A DNA stretch of 64,000 bases from Bacteroides sp. Marseille-P3684 (GTDB taxonomy: Bacteria; Bacteroidota; Bacteroidia; Bacteroidales; Bacteroidaceae): contig NZ_LT985808.1 of NCBI RefSeq assembly GCF_900291465.1, forward strand, positions 792,326 through 856,325. Reading direction: 5' to 3'. Made by a program: the position numbers and the translations under genes. The notes beneath the pieces were generated by a model. That model ran no database searches. It was not told the DNA's origin and saw only the letters and a program-made list of their open reading frames with translations. Of the stretch, positions 10,072-19,638 are shown in pieces; position 1 is the stretch's first letter, and every line of letters begins with the position of its first letter.

Positions 10072-10442
10072 GTCTGTCCCCTTTTTTCTCACCCACGGAC
10101 GCACCGCCTTTCCCCCGGCTTCGGACCAGCGGAAGCCACCTGTCCCATCCCCGGTTTTGTGCGGACGCATCCCCCGTTTCGTACCGACGTGTTCCTACGT
10201 TCGTACGGACGTGTCCGCACGAGCGTGGCGACGCGTCCGCACGACGGTACGGACACGTCCGTACGACGGTATTCATTTGAGTATTGATAATCAGTGAGAT
10301 ACGCGAACGGCTTTCTGCGCTCGTTTAGCCCCTGTCGGGCGTGCCGGAGTTTTGTCTTCCGGGGGTGTGCCGACGGGAGGAACGGTGCGGGGAAGTAGTG
10401 GTTTTTGTCAAGGAAAAGTCATGCGGGGAGTGTGCGGGGAGG
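10072..10442. repeat. Long direct repeat, copy 2
   Basis: This is the second copy of the repeat at 1-371, in the same orientation. It contains a 15-bp perfect inverted repeat, GTACGGACGTGTCCG at 10203-10217 against 10250-10264, with another palindromic CGCGTCCG block between. Motifs of the same style occur inside the elements at 26497, 42567 and 54100. The interval 10026-10544 otherwise holds no gene. Confidence 0.9.
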
Positions 10443-10544
10443 AAGTGAGGGGAGTGTTCGTCCCTCTTAATTCTTCTGAAAATATATTATTTCGGACCTG
10501 TTTGACTTGCTTTGTTATTTGGAATGTTTTTAAATTTGCACCCG

Positions 10545-10967
10545 ATGAAACGCTTGTATCACATAATCGCCCTCGTGCTGTCCCTGACCTTCTTCTGTCT
10601 GGGGACCGGGATGACACAGCTCCACATCTGCTCGGACAACTGCCGGATGGAGGAGTCCTGCCCCATGCACGGACACCACGCCGTGAAGCGTCCGACGTGT
10701 TGTGCGGAGAAGACCGCCGCGGCATCCCCCGACGGGGTACATGTGAGCGAGGCGTGCACCTGCCTGAGCCTTTCCTATCAGGCAGACTTCTTCATAAACC
10801 ACATACAGACCCTGCTGCCGATGGTGGCGTGCTGTCAGGTGATGCAACCCGTATGCCTGCTGCCCGAGCGTACGCCCGAGACGGCGACGGAGACCTTCGT
10901 CACCACGCATGCGCCCCCACTGACAGGCAGGCATATCCTGAACTTTCATTCCGTACTGATTATTTAG
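10545..10967 (+). CDS. Small Cys-rich protein, HYC_CC_PP-like
   Basis: The start is taken at ATG 10545; an upstream in-frame ATG at 10512 would only add an AT-rich leader. The 140-residue product has a signal or anchor helix (about residues 5-25) followed by a Cys/His-rich region: HICSDNC, CPMHGHH, TCC, CTCLS and ACC. Near the end is APPLTGRHILNFH. The H-x-C, CC and PP signatures match the small Bacteroidota HYC_CC_PP family, which is usually found beside a TonB-dependent receptor. The next two genes are such a receptor and a metal-binding HMA protein, so a role in metal handling is inferred. The stop lies two bases before a CAATTG tract. Confidence 0.7.
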   Translation: MKRLYHIIALVLSLTFFCLGTGMTQLHICSDNCRMEESCPMHGHHAVKRPTCCAEKTAAASPDGVHVSEACTCLSLSYQADFFINHIQTLLPMVACCQVMQPVCLLPERTPETATETFVTTHAPPLTGRHILNFHSVLII

Positions 10968-11250
10968 TCAATTGACAGTTGGCAATTGACCATTGACCAT
11001 GCGCGTGTCTCCATTGAGCAGGAGGCATGTCGGTCTGTCGTGACTGCTTCCCGTATCGCATGAGACCGGTCAATGGGGACGTTGTCAACCGCACCGTCCG
11101 TTTTCCACGCCGCAAGGCGATTCCGAATCAAATTATTCATTTCCAGACTGCAAGGCGATTGCCCGTTGCCAATTGTCCGTGAGCGGCGTTTTCACGCCGC
11201 AAGGCAATTGTCCACTGTCAATTGTCCCTTGTCAATTGAACCAAGTACGT
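10968..11250. repeat. Intergenic CAATTG tracts and CACGCCGCAAGGC repeats
   Basis: This gap has no gene. It holds CAATTG/GACAATTG units at both ends (about 10970-11000 and 11160-11240). Several copies of a CACGCCGCAAGGCGATT-type module lie between (near 11115, 11150 and 11195). The same two repeat types recur at 13967-14208, 26285-26415, 42407-42506 and 54880-54967. Confidence 0.75.
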
Positions 11251-13485
11251 ATGAAACACTTTATACTTCCCCTCTTTACATTGGCCTGGGCGGTGAGCGT
11301 CCGGGCAGGGTCCGACCGCGTGCTCTCCGGGAGCGTGGCGGACGCCAACGGCGAGACCATTCCCGGCGCCAACATCGTGTGGCTCGGCTCGAAGACGGGC
11401 ACGAGCACCGACCTCCAGGGCGCCTTTTCCCTGAAACGTACGGGCACTGCCGACCGGCTCGTGGTGAGCTGCATCGGCTTCGCCACCGACACGCTGACCA
11501 TCGCTCCCGAGCAGGAGTACATCGACATCGTCCTGCGCGAAGGCATGGAGCTGGCCGAGGTCAACGTCACTGCCCGCAAGATAACCCTCGGCAAGCTGCG
11601 CGGCAGTGTGATGAACACTGACATGGTGTCGCGCGAGGAGCTGTTCCGCGCCGCCTGCTGCAACCTCGGCGAGAGCTTCGTCACCAACCCGTCGGTCGAC
11701 GTCAACTACTCCGACGCCGCCACGGGAGCCAAGCAAATCCGTCTGCTGGGCCTCTCGGGCACCTACGTCCAGCTGCTCACCGAGAACATCCCCAACTTCC
11801 GCGGAGCCTCCGCGCCCTACGCCCTGGGCTACGTCCCCGGACCGTGGATGCAGAGCATCCAGGTGAGCAAGGGCACCTCGTCCGTCAAGAACGGCTACGA
11901 GGCGCTGACCGGGCAAATCAACATCGAGTTCAAGAAGCCGCAGGCTGCCGACGCCGACTGGGTGTCCGCCAACCTCTTCGGCAGCACCACCGGACGCTAT
12001 GAGGCGAACGCCGACGCGTCGGTCAAGCTGACGGACAAGTGGAGCACCATGCTCCTGGCGCACTATGAGAACGAGACGCGCAGCCACGATGCCAACGACG
12101 ACGGCTTTGCCGACATCCCCATGGTGGAGCAGTACAACCTCTTCAACCGCTGGGCGTACATGGGCGACCACTACATCTTCCAGGCAGGCATCAAGGCGCT
12201 GCGTGAGGACCGCACCAGCGGACAGGTGTCGCACGGCGGACACAGCTGGGCGGACCCCTACCGCGTGGGCATCCGCACCGACCGCTACGAGGCGTTCGTC
12301 AAGCAGGCGCTCGTCTTCGACAAGGAGCACAACACCAACCTGGCGCTCATCCTCTCGGGCACGCTCCACGACATGGACGCCTCCTACGGACGCAAGCTCT
12401 ACGACGTCGACCAGCAGAATGCCTATGCCTCGCTCATCTTTGAGACCGACTTCACCCCGCAGCACTCCCTCTCCACGGGCGTGAGCTTCAACTACGACCA
12501 CTATGCGCAGCACTTCCGCCTGACGAACGATGCCGCCCTGGAGCCTTCCCGTCGGCTGGACAAGGAGGCGGTGACGGGGCTCTACGCACAGTACACCTAC
12601 AAGCCGTCGGACAAGCTGACGCTGATGGCGGGCGTGCGTGGGGACTACAGCAACCTTTATGGCTCGTTCTTCACCCCGCGTGCCAACGTCCGCTATGCAC
12701 CCAACGACATCGTGACCTTCCGCGCGTCCGTCGGCAAGGGCTACCGCACGAACCACGTGCTGGCAGAGAACAACTACCTGCTGGCGAGCAGCCGCGCGGT
12801 GCGTCTGGCGGACGACCTGAAGCAGGAGGAGGCATGGAACTACGGCGTGAGCGTGGCGACCTCCATCCCCGTGGCGGACAAGACGCTGACGCTGAATGCC
12901 GAGTACTACTACACCGACTTCCTCAACCAGGTGGTGGTGGACATGGAGAGCAACGCGCATGAGGTCGCGTTCACGAACCTCGACGGACGCTCCTACTCCC
13001 ACGTGTTCCAGGTGGAGGCGAGCTATCCGTTCTTTGCCGGTTTCAACCTGACGGCAGCCTGGCGGTGGACGAACGTGCGGCACGAAATCGGCGGCGTGCT
13101 CTACGAGAAGGCGCTCACGGGGCGTTACAAGGGACTGCTGACGGCGTCCTACAAGACTCCGCTGGGCAAGTGGCAGTTCGACGCGACGTGGCAGCAGAAC
13201 GGTGGCGGACGGATGCCGAAACCGTACACGCTGGCTGACGGTTCGCTGTCGTGGGGCGAGCGTTACGGTTCCTTCGGGCAGCTCAGCATGCAGGTGACGC
13301 GCTTCTTCCGCCGTTGGTCCGTGTATGTCGGTGGCGAGAACCTGACGAACTTCAAGCAGCGCAACCCCATCATCGGCGCCGACAACCCGTGGGGCGACAC
13401 GTTCGATGCCACGATGGTGTGGGGACCGATGCACGGGGCGACCGGCTACGTCGGTGTCCGCTTCAACCTGCCACGGGGCAATTGA
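11251..13485 (+). CDS. TonB-dependent receptor, probable metal (copper?) uptake
   Basis: The start is ATG 11251 (MKHFILPLFTLAWAVSVRAG), which gives a clean signal peptide; an upstream extension would run through CAATTG repeats. The 744-residue protein has an N-terminal carboxypeptidase-regulatory-like domain (GSVADANGETIPGANIV, about residues 27-100). The plug includes LAEVNVTARK and TGQINIEFK, and a 22-strand-type barrel follows. It lies between a HYC_CC_PP-like gene and an HMA-domain gene, so copper or another transition metal is the likely cargo by association. Oddly, the last codon and stop (GGC AAT TGA) are part of a CAATTGACAATTG repeat, giving the tail PRGN after the usual barrel ending RFNL. 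Confidence 0.87.
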   Translation: MKHFILPLFTLAWAVSVRAGSDRVLSGSVADANGETIPGANIVWLGSKTGTSTDLQGAFSLKRTGTADRLVVSCIGFATDTLTIAPEQEYIDIVLREGMELAEVNVTARKITLGKLRGSVMNTDMVSREELFRAACCNLGESFVTNPSVDVNYSDAATGAKQIRLLGLSGTYVQLLTENIPNFRGASAPYALGYVPGPWMQSIQVSKGTSSVKNGYEALTGQINIEFKKPQAADADWVSANLFGSTTGRYEANADASVKLTDKWSTMLLAHYENETRSHDANDDGFADIPMVEQYNLFNRWAYMGDHYIFQAGIKALREDRTSGQVSHGGHSWADPYRVGIRTDRYEAFVKQALVFDKEHNTNLALILSGTLHDMDASYGRKLYDVDQQNAYASLIFETDFTPQHSLSTGVSFNYDHYAQHFRLTNDAALEPSRRLDKEAVTGLYAQYTYKPSDKLTLMAGVRGDYSNLYGSFFTPRANVRYAPNDIVTFRASVGKGYRTNHVLAENNYLLASSRAVRLADDLKQEEAWNYGVSVATSIPVADKTLTLNAEYYYTDFLNQVVVDMESNAHEVAFTNLDGRSYSHVFQVEASYPFFAGFNLTAAWRWTNVRHEIGGVLYEKALTGRYKGLLTASYKTPLGKWQFDATWQQNGGGRMPKPYTLADGSLSWGERYGSFGQLSMQVTRFFRRWSVYVGGENLTNFKQRNPIIGADNPWGDTFDATMVWGPMHGATGYVGVRFNLPRGN

Positions 13486-13520
13486 CAATTGACAATTGAT
13501 AATTGACAATTGACAATTGG
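13479..13520. repeat. CAATTGACAATTG tract overlapping a stop codon
   Basis: Tandem TTGACAA units start inside the last codons of the preceding TonB receptor and provide its TGA stop. The unit CAATTGACAATTG is close to palindromic. Confidence 0.85.
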
Positions 13521-13608
13521 AGACTTCTTTCATGAATCATGGACGATTGACAAGGGATGGTTCCGCGAGTGAACACCTTATTATATACACTTAAAAACTT
13601 AAAGACGT

Positions 13609-13917
13609 ATGAAAAGAATTGGATTGCTTTTTCTGTTGGCTGTCGCTCTGGGCAGCCTGAACGTGTCCGCCAAGGACATGCGTAAGGTCATCTTCAAGGT
13701 GCAGCAGATGCACTGCGAGATGTGTGAGAAGAAGGTGAAGGACAACATCAGCTTCGAGAAGGGGCTGAAGAAGCTCGACACCGACGTGAAGACACGCACC
13801 GTGACCATCGTCTACGATGCTGACAAGACGTCGGTAGACAAGCTGAAGGAGGGCTTCGCCAAGTTCGACTACGAGGCGAAGGTCATCAGCGACTCACCGA
13901 TGAAGAAGAAAAAGTGA
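13609..13917 (+). CDS. Periplasmic heavy-metal-associated (HMA) domain protein
   Basis: The 102-residue protein has a signal peptide (about 1-21, ending NVSA). A single ferredoxin-like HMA domain follows, with metal ligands Cys36 and Cys39 in MHCEMCEK. The remainder KKLDTDVKTRTVTIVYDADK fits the second half of the fold, and the tail is lysine-rich. HMA domains bind Cu(I) or other soft metals. The export signal makes a periplasmic metal chaperone likely, working with the TonB receptor 123 bases upstream. It might instead be a periplasmic mercury or silver binder of the MerP type. Confidence 0.85.
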   Translation: MKRIGLLFLLAVALGSLNVSAKDMRKVIFKVQQMHCEMCEKKVKDNISFEKGLKKLDTDVKTRTVTIVYDADKTSVDKLKEGFAKFDYEAKVISDSPMKKKK

Positions 13918-13966
13918 GATTGTGCCCCCGGCGGGGCGCACCTCTTAATTGACAATTGACAATTGA

Positions 13967-14136
13967 CAATTGACAATGAATAGCCTTGTGTGCTGTAGTC
14001 TACTACGCCGCAAGGCTATTGTCATTTGTTTATTCTCCGTTTCCATTGAAACAATTGACAATGAATAGCCTTGTGTGCTGTAGTCTACTACGCCGCAAGG
14101 CTATTGTCATTTGTTTATTCTCCGTTTCCATTGAAA
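13967..14136. repeat. 85-bp tandem duplication with hairpin arms
   Basis: Two 85-bp copies (13967-14051 and 14052-14136) follow each other and appear identical. Each contains AATAGCCTTG and its reverse complement CAAGGCTATT flanking about 22 bases, a 10-bp hairpin. Each is joined to CAATTGACAA units. Short open frames of 61-64 codons across it are produced by the repeat and are not taken as genes. Confidence 0.88.
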
Positions 14137-14399
14137 CAATTGTCCATTGTCAATTGTCAATTGTCAATTGAAACGATTGTCCATTGTCAATTGTCCATTG
14201 TCAATTGCTTGGTGGACTATCTGCTCAAAAGGGTGGACTATTTGTCCCGGGGCGTGGATTATTGACAAGTTTCCTGTGCGCGTGTGCGCTCAATCCCTTA
14301 TTTTTGCGCCGTTTGCCTGATGAATCGTAATCTATCTAACATAACCTGGAACGGACGGTAGCAAAGAGCCGTTTCCATAACCTAAAACTTTTTATTCTT
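14137..14399. repeat. CAATTG tract and leader before the pectin SusC gene
   Basis: A run of GTCAATTGTCCATTGTCAATTG-type units covers about 14137-14208. The rest is a leader with a TAnnTTTG-type -7 box (TATTTTTG, 14299-14306) about 100 bases before the SusC start. No well-spaced -33 element is seen. Confidence 0.6.
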
Positions 14400-17300
14400 A
14401 TGACTGACATGAAGATGATGGTCGGCCGCATGTCGGCTGTCCTGCTGGCTGGTACATGCAGCTTCACCGCCTTTGCTCAGGGACAAAGCCTCTCGGGCAC
14501 GGTCAAGGACGCTTCGGGCGAACCGCTGATCGGCGTGAGCGTGAAGGTGAAGGATGGCAAGGCAGGCGCTGTGACCGACTTTGACGGCAACTTCAAGCTC
14601 ACGGGCGTGAAACCGGGAGCAACCCTTGTCTTTTCCTACATCGGGTACCGCACGCGCGAGGTACGTGTGGAGAATGCCAAACAGCCGCTGAGCGTGACGC
14701 TGGAGGAAGATACCAAGACGCTCGACGAGGTCGTGGTCATCGGCTACGGCACGGTGCAGAAACGTGACCTCACCGGGTCCGTCTCGTCCGTGAAGGCGGA
14801 AGACCTCGCCAACGTCCCGGTGGCCAACGTCACCGAGGCACTGTCCGGCAAGCTCGCCGGCGTGAACATCACCACCACGGAAGGCTCGCCCGACGCCGAC
14901 GTGAAGATACGCGTACGTGGCGGCGGCTCCCTCTCGCAGGACAACTCCCCCCTCTACATCGTCGACGGCTTCCCGGTGTCGAGCATCAGCGACATCGCTC
15001 CCTCGGAGATTGAGAGCATCGACGTGCTCAAGGATGCCTCGTCGACCGCCATCTACGGCGCACGTGGTGCCAACGGTGTCATCATTGTCACCACGAAGAG
15101 CGGACGCGAGGGAAAGACCCAGGTGGACTTTGGCGCATCTTACGGCTGGAAGAAGGTGACGAAGATGACCAAGGTGCTCAACCCCTATGACTACGCGTAC
15201 TACCAGTGGGAGCAGGGCAACCAGACGTACGGCAACTTCGAGGACCTCGAAATCTGGCGTTCGGTCCCCGGAACGGACTACCAGGACGAAATCTTCGGAC
15301 GCACGGGCAACCAGCTCCAGTATAACCTGAACGTCAGCGGCGGCAACAAGGACCTGACCTACAACGTCAGCTACTCGCACAGCGACGAGAACAGCATCAT
15401 GCTCGCCTCCGGATACCGCAAGGACAACGTCAACGCCAAGCTGAAGTCCGAGCTGAACAAGTGGCTCTCGCTCGACTTCAACGCCCGCCTGAGCTACAGC
15501 GTGCTCGACGGACTGAGCGGCGGTGCCGACACCAACGAGAGCAACGCCGCCACCTCCATCGTCTTCAACGCCGCACGCTTCGCACCCGTCCGGCAGCTCA
15601 GCGAGGACACGGACAACACCGAGGATGCCGTCAGCACACGGCGCAGTCCGCTCGAACGCCTCCTGGCGACCTGGAAGAAGCGCCGCCGCCTGCAACAGAA
15701 CTATAACGTAGGGCTGAACTGGAAGCCGTTCAAGGGCTTCACCTTCCGCTCCGAGTTCGGCTACCGCTGGGACTACGACGACACCGAGCAGGCATGGGGC
15801 TCCGACGCCACCGCCAACTCACGCTGGCCCGGCATGGGACAGCCGCAGCACTCCTACAACCACGACACCGGCCGCACCTGGCGCAACGCCAACACCCTGA
15901 CGTACGACAACAGGAAGCTCTTCGGCGGCAGGGACCGCATCAACGTCCTCCTCGGTCATGAGGTCAACAGCAGCGCGGGCAAGGACAAGGAGATCGTCTC
16001 CGTGAACTACCCCGTGTCGATGACCATCGACGAGGTCCTCGCCAACACCGGACTGGGCACGCCCTACCTGAACAACACCACCATCGACGCCGACGACAAC
16101 CTCCTCTCGTTCTTCGGACGTGTCAACTATACGCTGGCGGACAACTACCTCTTCACCGTGGCAGTGCGTGCCGACGGGTCGAGCAAGTTCGCCGACGGCA
16201 ACCGCTGGGGCGTCTTCCCCTCTGCCGCCTTTGCCTGGCGACTCTCCGACGAGAAGTTCATGGCAGGCACGAAGGGCTGGCTCTCGAACCTGAAGCTGCG
16301 CCTGAGCTACGGAACCGCCGGCAACAACCGCATCAAGTCCGGCCTCATCTACACCACTTATTCGGCAGCCGGCAGCGCGAACAAGTTCCCCTACTTCGGC
16401 GAGACGCAGGGCAACATGATCGAGCTCGGGCGGAACCTCTACAACCCCTCCCTGAAGTGGGAGACCACCATCACCCGCAACGTCGGTGTCGACTGGGGCT
16501 TCTGGAACAACCGGCTCAGCGGCTCGCTCGACTTCTACTGGAACACCACCCGTGACCTGCTGATGCAGGCGGAGATTCCCTCCAACACCGGCTACAACTA
16601 CCAGTACCAGAACATGGGCCAGACCTCGAACAAGGGCGTCGAGCTGACGTTGAACGCCGTCATTCTCGACACGAAGCAGGCGACGCTGAACTTCACCGCC
16701 AACGTGGCGTACAACCGCAACCGCATCGACAAGCTCGCGTCCGATAACCCCTGGTCGCAGAACTACTCGTGGTCCGGCTCGAACATCGAGAAGTATGAGA
16801 ACTTCCCCGTCGAGGAAGGCGGACGCGTGGGCGAGGTCTGGGGCTACCGCACGAACGGCTTCTTCACCGCCTATGACCCCGTGACGAACCCCACCGGCGA
16901 GCTCATCATGAACGGCACGGGCTGGGTGCTCAAGGATGGCGTACGGGACAACAGCGCCTCCATCACCGGCGGCGCCCTCTATCCGGGCGGACTCAAGCTC
17001 GTGACCGACACCGACGGCAACCCCGTGAAGCAGCGGCTGGGCAACACCGTCGCACCGTGGACCGGCGGCTTCGGACTCAACGGCACACTGGGCAACTTCG
17101 ACTTCAACGCCTTCTTCAACTACTCGCTCGGCGGGGACATCATCAACGGCACGAAGCTCATCACCTCCTTCTTCGCAGGCACCTCGCCCAACTACAACCT
17201 GAACGACGACTTCGCCCTGGGCAAGCGTTACACCTGGATCGACCCGGCGAACGGCATGAACCTGGCGCGTCCCAACTCGCAGGTGCTGGACACCTACGGC

Positions 17301-17657
17301 GGCGAGCGCGGCATCATCAACCGCCTCAACGAGCTGAACGCCGGAGCCTCGACGTGGAGCCCCGTCGCCGTGACCCGGATGCAGCTCATCGACTACGCCG
17401 TCGAGGATGCCTCCTTCCTGCGCCTGAACAACCTCACCGTGGGATACACCCTGCCCAAGGCATGGGTCAAGAAGGCCTTCCTGCAGAACGTGCGCCTCTA
17501 CTTCACCGGCTACAACCTCTTCTGCTGGACCGGCTACAGCGGCGCGGACCCCGAGGTGGACACCAGCAGCCGCAAGAACCCGCTGAACCCCGGCATCGAC
17601 TACGCCGCCTACCCGAAGAGCCGCTCCTACGTGGGAGGCATCAACATCTCATTCTAA
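14400..17657 (+). CDS. SusC/RagA-family TonB-linked transporter of the pectin locus
   Basis: The 1085-residue protein has a signal peptide ending about residue 27 (FTAFAQG). A carboxypeptidase-regulatory-like domain follows (GTVKDASGEPLIGVSVKVK), then the TonB/plug region with DEVVVIGYGTVQKRDLTGS, the characteristic SIDVLKDASSTAIYGARGAN and a C-terminal barrel ending in Phe. It has no STN domain, unlike the SusC at 2425, so it is probably not under FecR control. It is first in a run containing SusD, a pectin methylesterase and two pectate lyases, so the cargo is likely pectic oligosaccharides. Confidence 0.94.
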   Translation: MTDMKMMVGRMSAVLLAGTCSFTAFAQGQSLSGTVKDASGEPLIGVSVKVKDGKAGAVTDFDGNFKLTGVKPGATLVFSYIGYRTREVRVENAKQPLSVTLEEDTKTLDEVVVIGYGTVQKRDLTGSVSSVKAEDLANVPVANVTEALSGKLAGVNITTTEGSPDADVKIRVRGGGSLSQDNSPLYIVDGFPVSSISDIAPSEIESIDVLKDASSTAIYGARGANGVIIVTTKSGREGKTQVDFGASYGWKKVTKMTKVLNPYDYAYYQWEQGNQTYGNFEDLEIWRSVPGTDYQDEIFGRTGNQLQYNLNVSGGNKDLTYNVSYSHSDENSIMLASGYRKDNVNAKLKSELNKWLSLDFNARLSYSVLDGLSGGADTNESNAATSIVFNAARFAPVRQLSEDTDNTEDAVSTRRSPLERLLATWKKRRRLQQNYNVGLNWKPFKGFTFRSEFGYRWDYDDTEQAWGSDATANSRWPGMGQPQHSYNHDTGRTWRNANTLTYDNRKLFGGRDRINVLLGHEVNSSAGKDKEIVSVNYPVSMTIDEVLANTGLGTPYLNNTTIDADDNLLSFFGRVNYTLADNYLFTVAVRADGSSKFADGNRWGVFPSAAFAWRLSDEKFMAGTKGWLSNLKLRLSYGTAGNNRIKSGLIYTTYSAAGSANKFPYFGETQGNMIELGRNLYNPSLKWETTITRNVGVDWGFWNNRLSGSLDFYWNTTRDLLMQAEIPSNTGYNYQYQNMGQTSNKGVELTLNAVILDTKQATLNFTANVAYNRNRIDKLASDNPWSQNYSWSGSNIEKYENFPVEEGGRVGEVWGYRTNGFFTAYDPVTNPTGELIMNGTGWVLKDGVRDNSASITGGALYPGGLKLVTDTDGNPVKQRLGNTVAPWTGGFGLNGTLGNFDFNAFFNYSLGGDIINGTKLITSFFAGTSPNYNLNDDFALGKRYTWIDPANGMNLARPNSQVLDTYGGERGIINRLNELNAGASTWSPVAVTRMQLIDYAVEDASFLRLNNLTVGYTLPKAWVKKAFLQNVRLYFTGYNLFCWTGYSGADPEVDTSSRKNPLNPGIDYAAYPKSRSYVGGINISF

Positions 17658-17676
17658 CCGCAAACGTATACGACTT

Positions 17677-19620
17677 ATGAAACATATCACCAAGATTCTT
17701 TGTCTGGCTGCCGGGTTGCTGGGCGCCACGTCGTGCTCCGACTTCCTGGACCAGACTTCGCCGTCGGAGATGACCGGACAGAACGTCTTCGGCTCGGCGT
17801 ACTACACCGGGCTTGCCATCAACAAGCTCTACGGCGCCATGGCGCAGGATGACACCTACTCGCAGGCAATCCCCATCGTCTGGAGCACCAACACCGACTG
17901 CGAGCTCATCGACGGACTGGGCGACAATGCCACGGCAAGCAACGAGCGTGGCGTGATGAACTACAACTCCTTCGCCGGCTGGAACCGCATCGCGCGGCTC
18001 TGGGACGCCATGTACGGCATCATCGAGAACGCCAACCTCGCCATCGAGGGCATCGACAAGAGCCCCTTGCTCCATGCTGGGGGCGCCGACGCCACTGCCA
18101 TGCGCCGTTACAAGGGCGAGGCACTGACGATACGCGCCATGGTCTACTTCGACCTCGTGCGCTTCTTCGGCGACATCCCCCTCAAGCTCGAATCCTCCAA
18201 GCCCGACCTCTCCAACGCCTACCTGGGCAAGACCGACCGCGACGTCATCCTCGACACGCTGATGAACGACCTCGACGAGGCCATCGAGCTGCTGCCCTGG
18301 GCAGGCACGAACAGTACCTACACGACCGAGCGCGTCACCCGGGGCTATGCCCACGCCCTGCTGGCACAGATTGCCCTGACACGCGCCGGATGGGTCATCC
18401 GCGAACAGGCGAAGGAGGGCTATGAGACGGCAGCCTACACCGACCCCGTCTACCCGACGCAACGCCCCGGGGCAGCCGCACGCAAGGCGCTCTACGAACG
18501 GGCGCTGGCACACCTCTCCGCGGTCATCCAGGACCCCACGCACAACCTCAACCCCTCCTTCGAGAACGAGTGGTACCTGCTCAACCAGCTGAAGCTCGAC
18601 GAGACCTGGCGCGAGAACCTCTTTGAGGTGCCCTTCGGCGAGGCTACCGGTGAGCTGGGCTACACCATCGGCGTCCGCACCAACAAGACGACCGACTTCG
18701 GAGGCAACTCTTCGGGCAAGCAGAAGATGACCTCCACGCTCTTCTGGTCCTACCAGCCGGGAGACACGCGCCGCGACATCACCTGTTGCCCGTGGGACCT
18801 CCGGCAGGAGAGCAACGGCGCAGTGGAGACCATGATGGGCAACAAGCCTTTTGAACTCTACTGCGGCAAGTGGGACGTCCGCAAGATGAACTCCGCCATC
18901 ACCGACCGTGCCCTCCGTTCGGCAGCCGCCGGCTACTCCAAGTGGATGACCGGCATCAACTGCGTGCGCATGCGCTATCCCCAGGTGCTGCTGATGTACG
19001 CCGAGACGCTCAACGAGTTGTCGGGCAGTCCCGTGGGTTCCTATCCCGGGGATGCAGGCATGACCGCCAAGGAGGCGTTGCGCGAGGTGCACCTGCGTGC
19101 GTTCACTGACGCCGAGGCAAAGGCGGAGGCGGACCGCTACATCGACCGCGTGTCGGCAGACAAGCAGACGTTCTTCAACGCGATTGTCGACGAGAACGCC
19201 TGGGAGCTGGCTGGCGAAGGCTTCCGCAAGTACGACCTCATCCGCTGGAACCTCCTGGCGGAGAAGATACTCCAGTTCAAGCAGGACTACCTGCGCGAGA
19301 TGAACGACGAGACCGCCGGCTATCCCGCGAAGCTCTACTTCAACTACACTGACGGCACGAAGAAACGCATCGACTTCAGCACCGTCACGTGGCACGGCCT
19401 CCCCGAGGGAAAGACCAAGGAGGACTACGACAAGGAGGTGAGCTTCTGGGGCAGCGAGCGTACCGCCACGAAAAAGCAGCAGCTGGAGACCAACCTCCCG
19501 TCCATCTCCTCCGGTCTGGTGGGCGACGGCGTCAAGGTGAAGAACCGCTACCTGATGCCCATTGCCTCGACGACCCTCTCCGCATCGGGCGGCAAACTAC
19601 AGAACTCATACGGTTTCTAA
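17677..19620 (+). CDS. SusD/RagB-family surface lipoprotein of the pectin locus
   Basis: The 647-residue protein has a lipoprotein signal with lipobox ending at Cys20 (LGATSC) and the SusD-type start SDFLDQTSPSEM. RWNLL and similar helices near the C-terminus (AGEGFRKYDLIRWNLL) match the conserved RagB/SusD end. It begins 19 bases after SusC. It is long for a SusD protein, in line with binding a complex glycan. Its role is to bind glycan at the surface and pass it to the SusC barrel. Confidence 0.93.
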   Translation: MKHITKILCLAAGLLGATSCSDFLDQTSPSEMTGQNVFGSAYYTGLAINKLYGAMAQDDTYSQAIPIVWSTNTDCELIDGLGDNATASNERGVMNYNSFAGWNRIARLWDAMYGIIENANLAIEGIDKSPLLHAGGADATAMRRYKGEALTIRAMVYFDLVRFFGDIPLKLESSKPDLSNAYLGKTDRDVILDTLMNDLDEAIELLPWAGTNSTYTTERVTRGYAHALLAQIALTRAGWVIREQAKEGYETAAYTDPVYPTQRPGAAARKALYERALAHLSAVIQDPTHNLNPSFENEWYLLNQLKLDETWRENLFEVPFGEATGELGYTIGVRTNKTTDFGGNSSGKQKMTSTLFWSYQPGDTRRDITCCPWDLRQESNGAVETMMGNKPFELYCGKWDVRKMNSAITDRALRSAAAGYSKWMTGINCVRMRYPQVLLMYAETLNELSGSPVGSYPGDAGMTAKEALREVHLRAFTDAEAKAEADRYIDRVSADKQTFFNAIVDENAWELAGEGFRKYDLIRWNLLAEKILQFKQDYLREMNDETAGYPAKLYFNYTDGTKKRIDFSTVTWHGLPEGKTKEDYDKEVSFWGSERTATKKQQLETNLPSISSGLVGDGVKVKNRYLMPIASTTLSASGGKLQNSYGF

Positions 19621-19638
19621 CCCATCAAGCAGAACGTC

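Noticed and set aside
10203-10264. CGTACGGACG palindromic blocks as a CRISPR array
   Set aside because: The repeats are irregular, have no unique spacers of constant length, and no cas gene is nearby.
11173-11250. N-terminal extension of the TonB receptor
   Set aside because: The extension reads through CAATTG repeats and would bury the signal peptide; ATG 11251 gives a normal signal sequence.
13986-14265. Two short open frames after the HMA gene
   Set aside because: They are the same 85-bp duplicated repeat read twice and contain only repeat-derived sequence.
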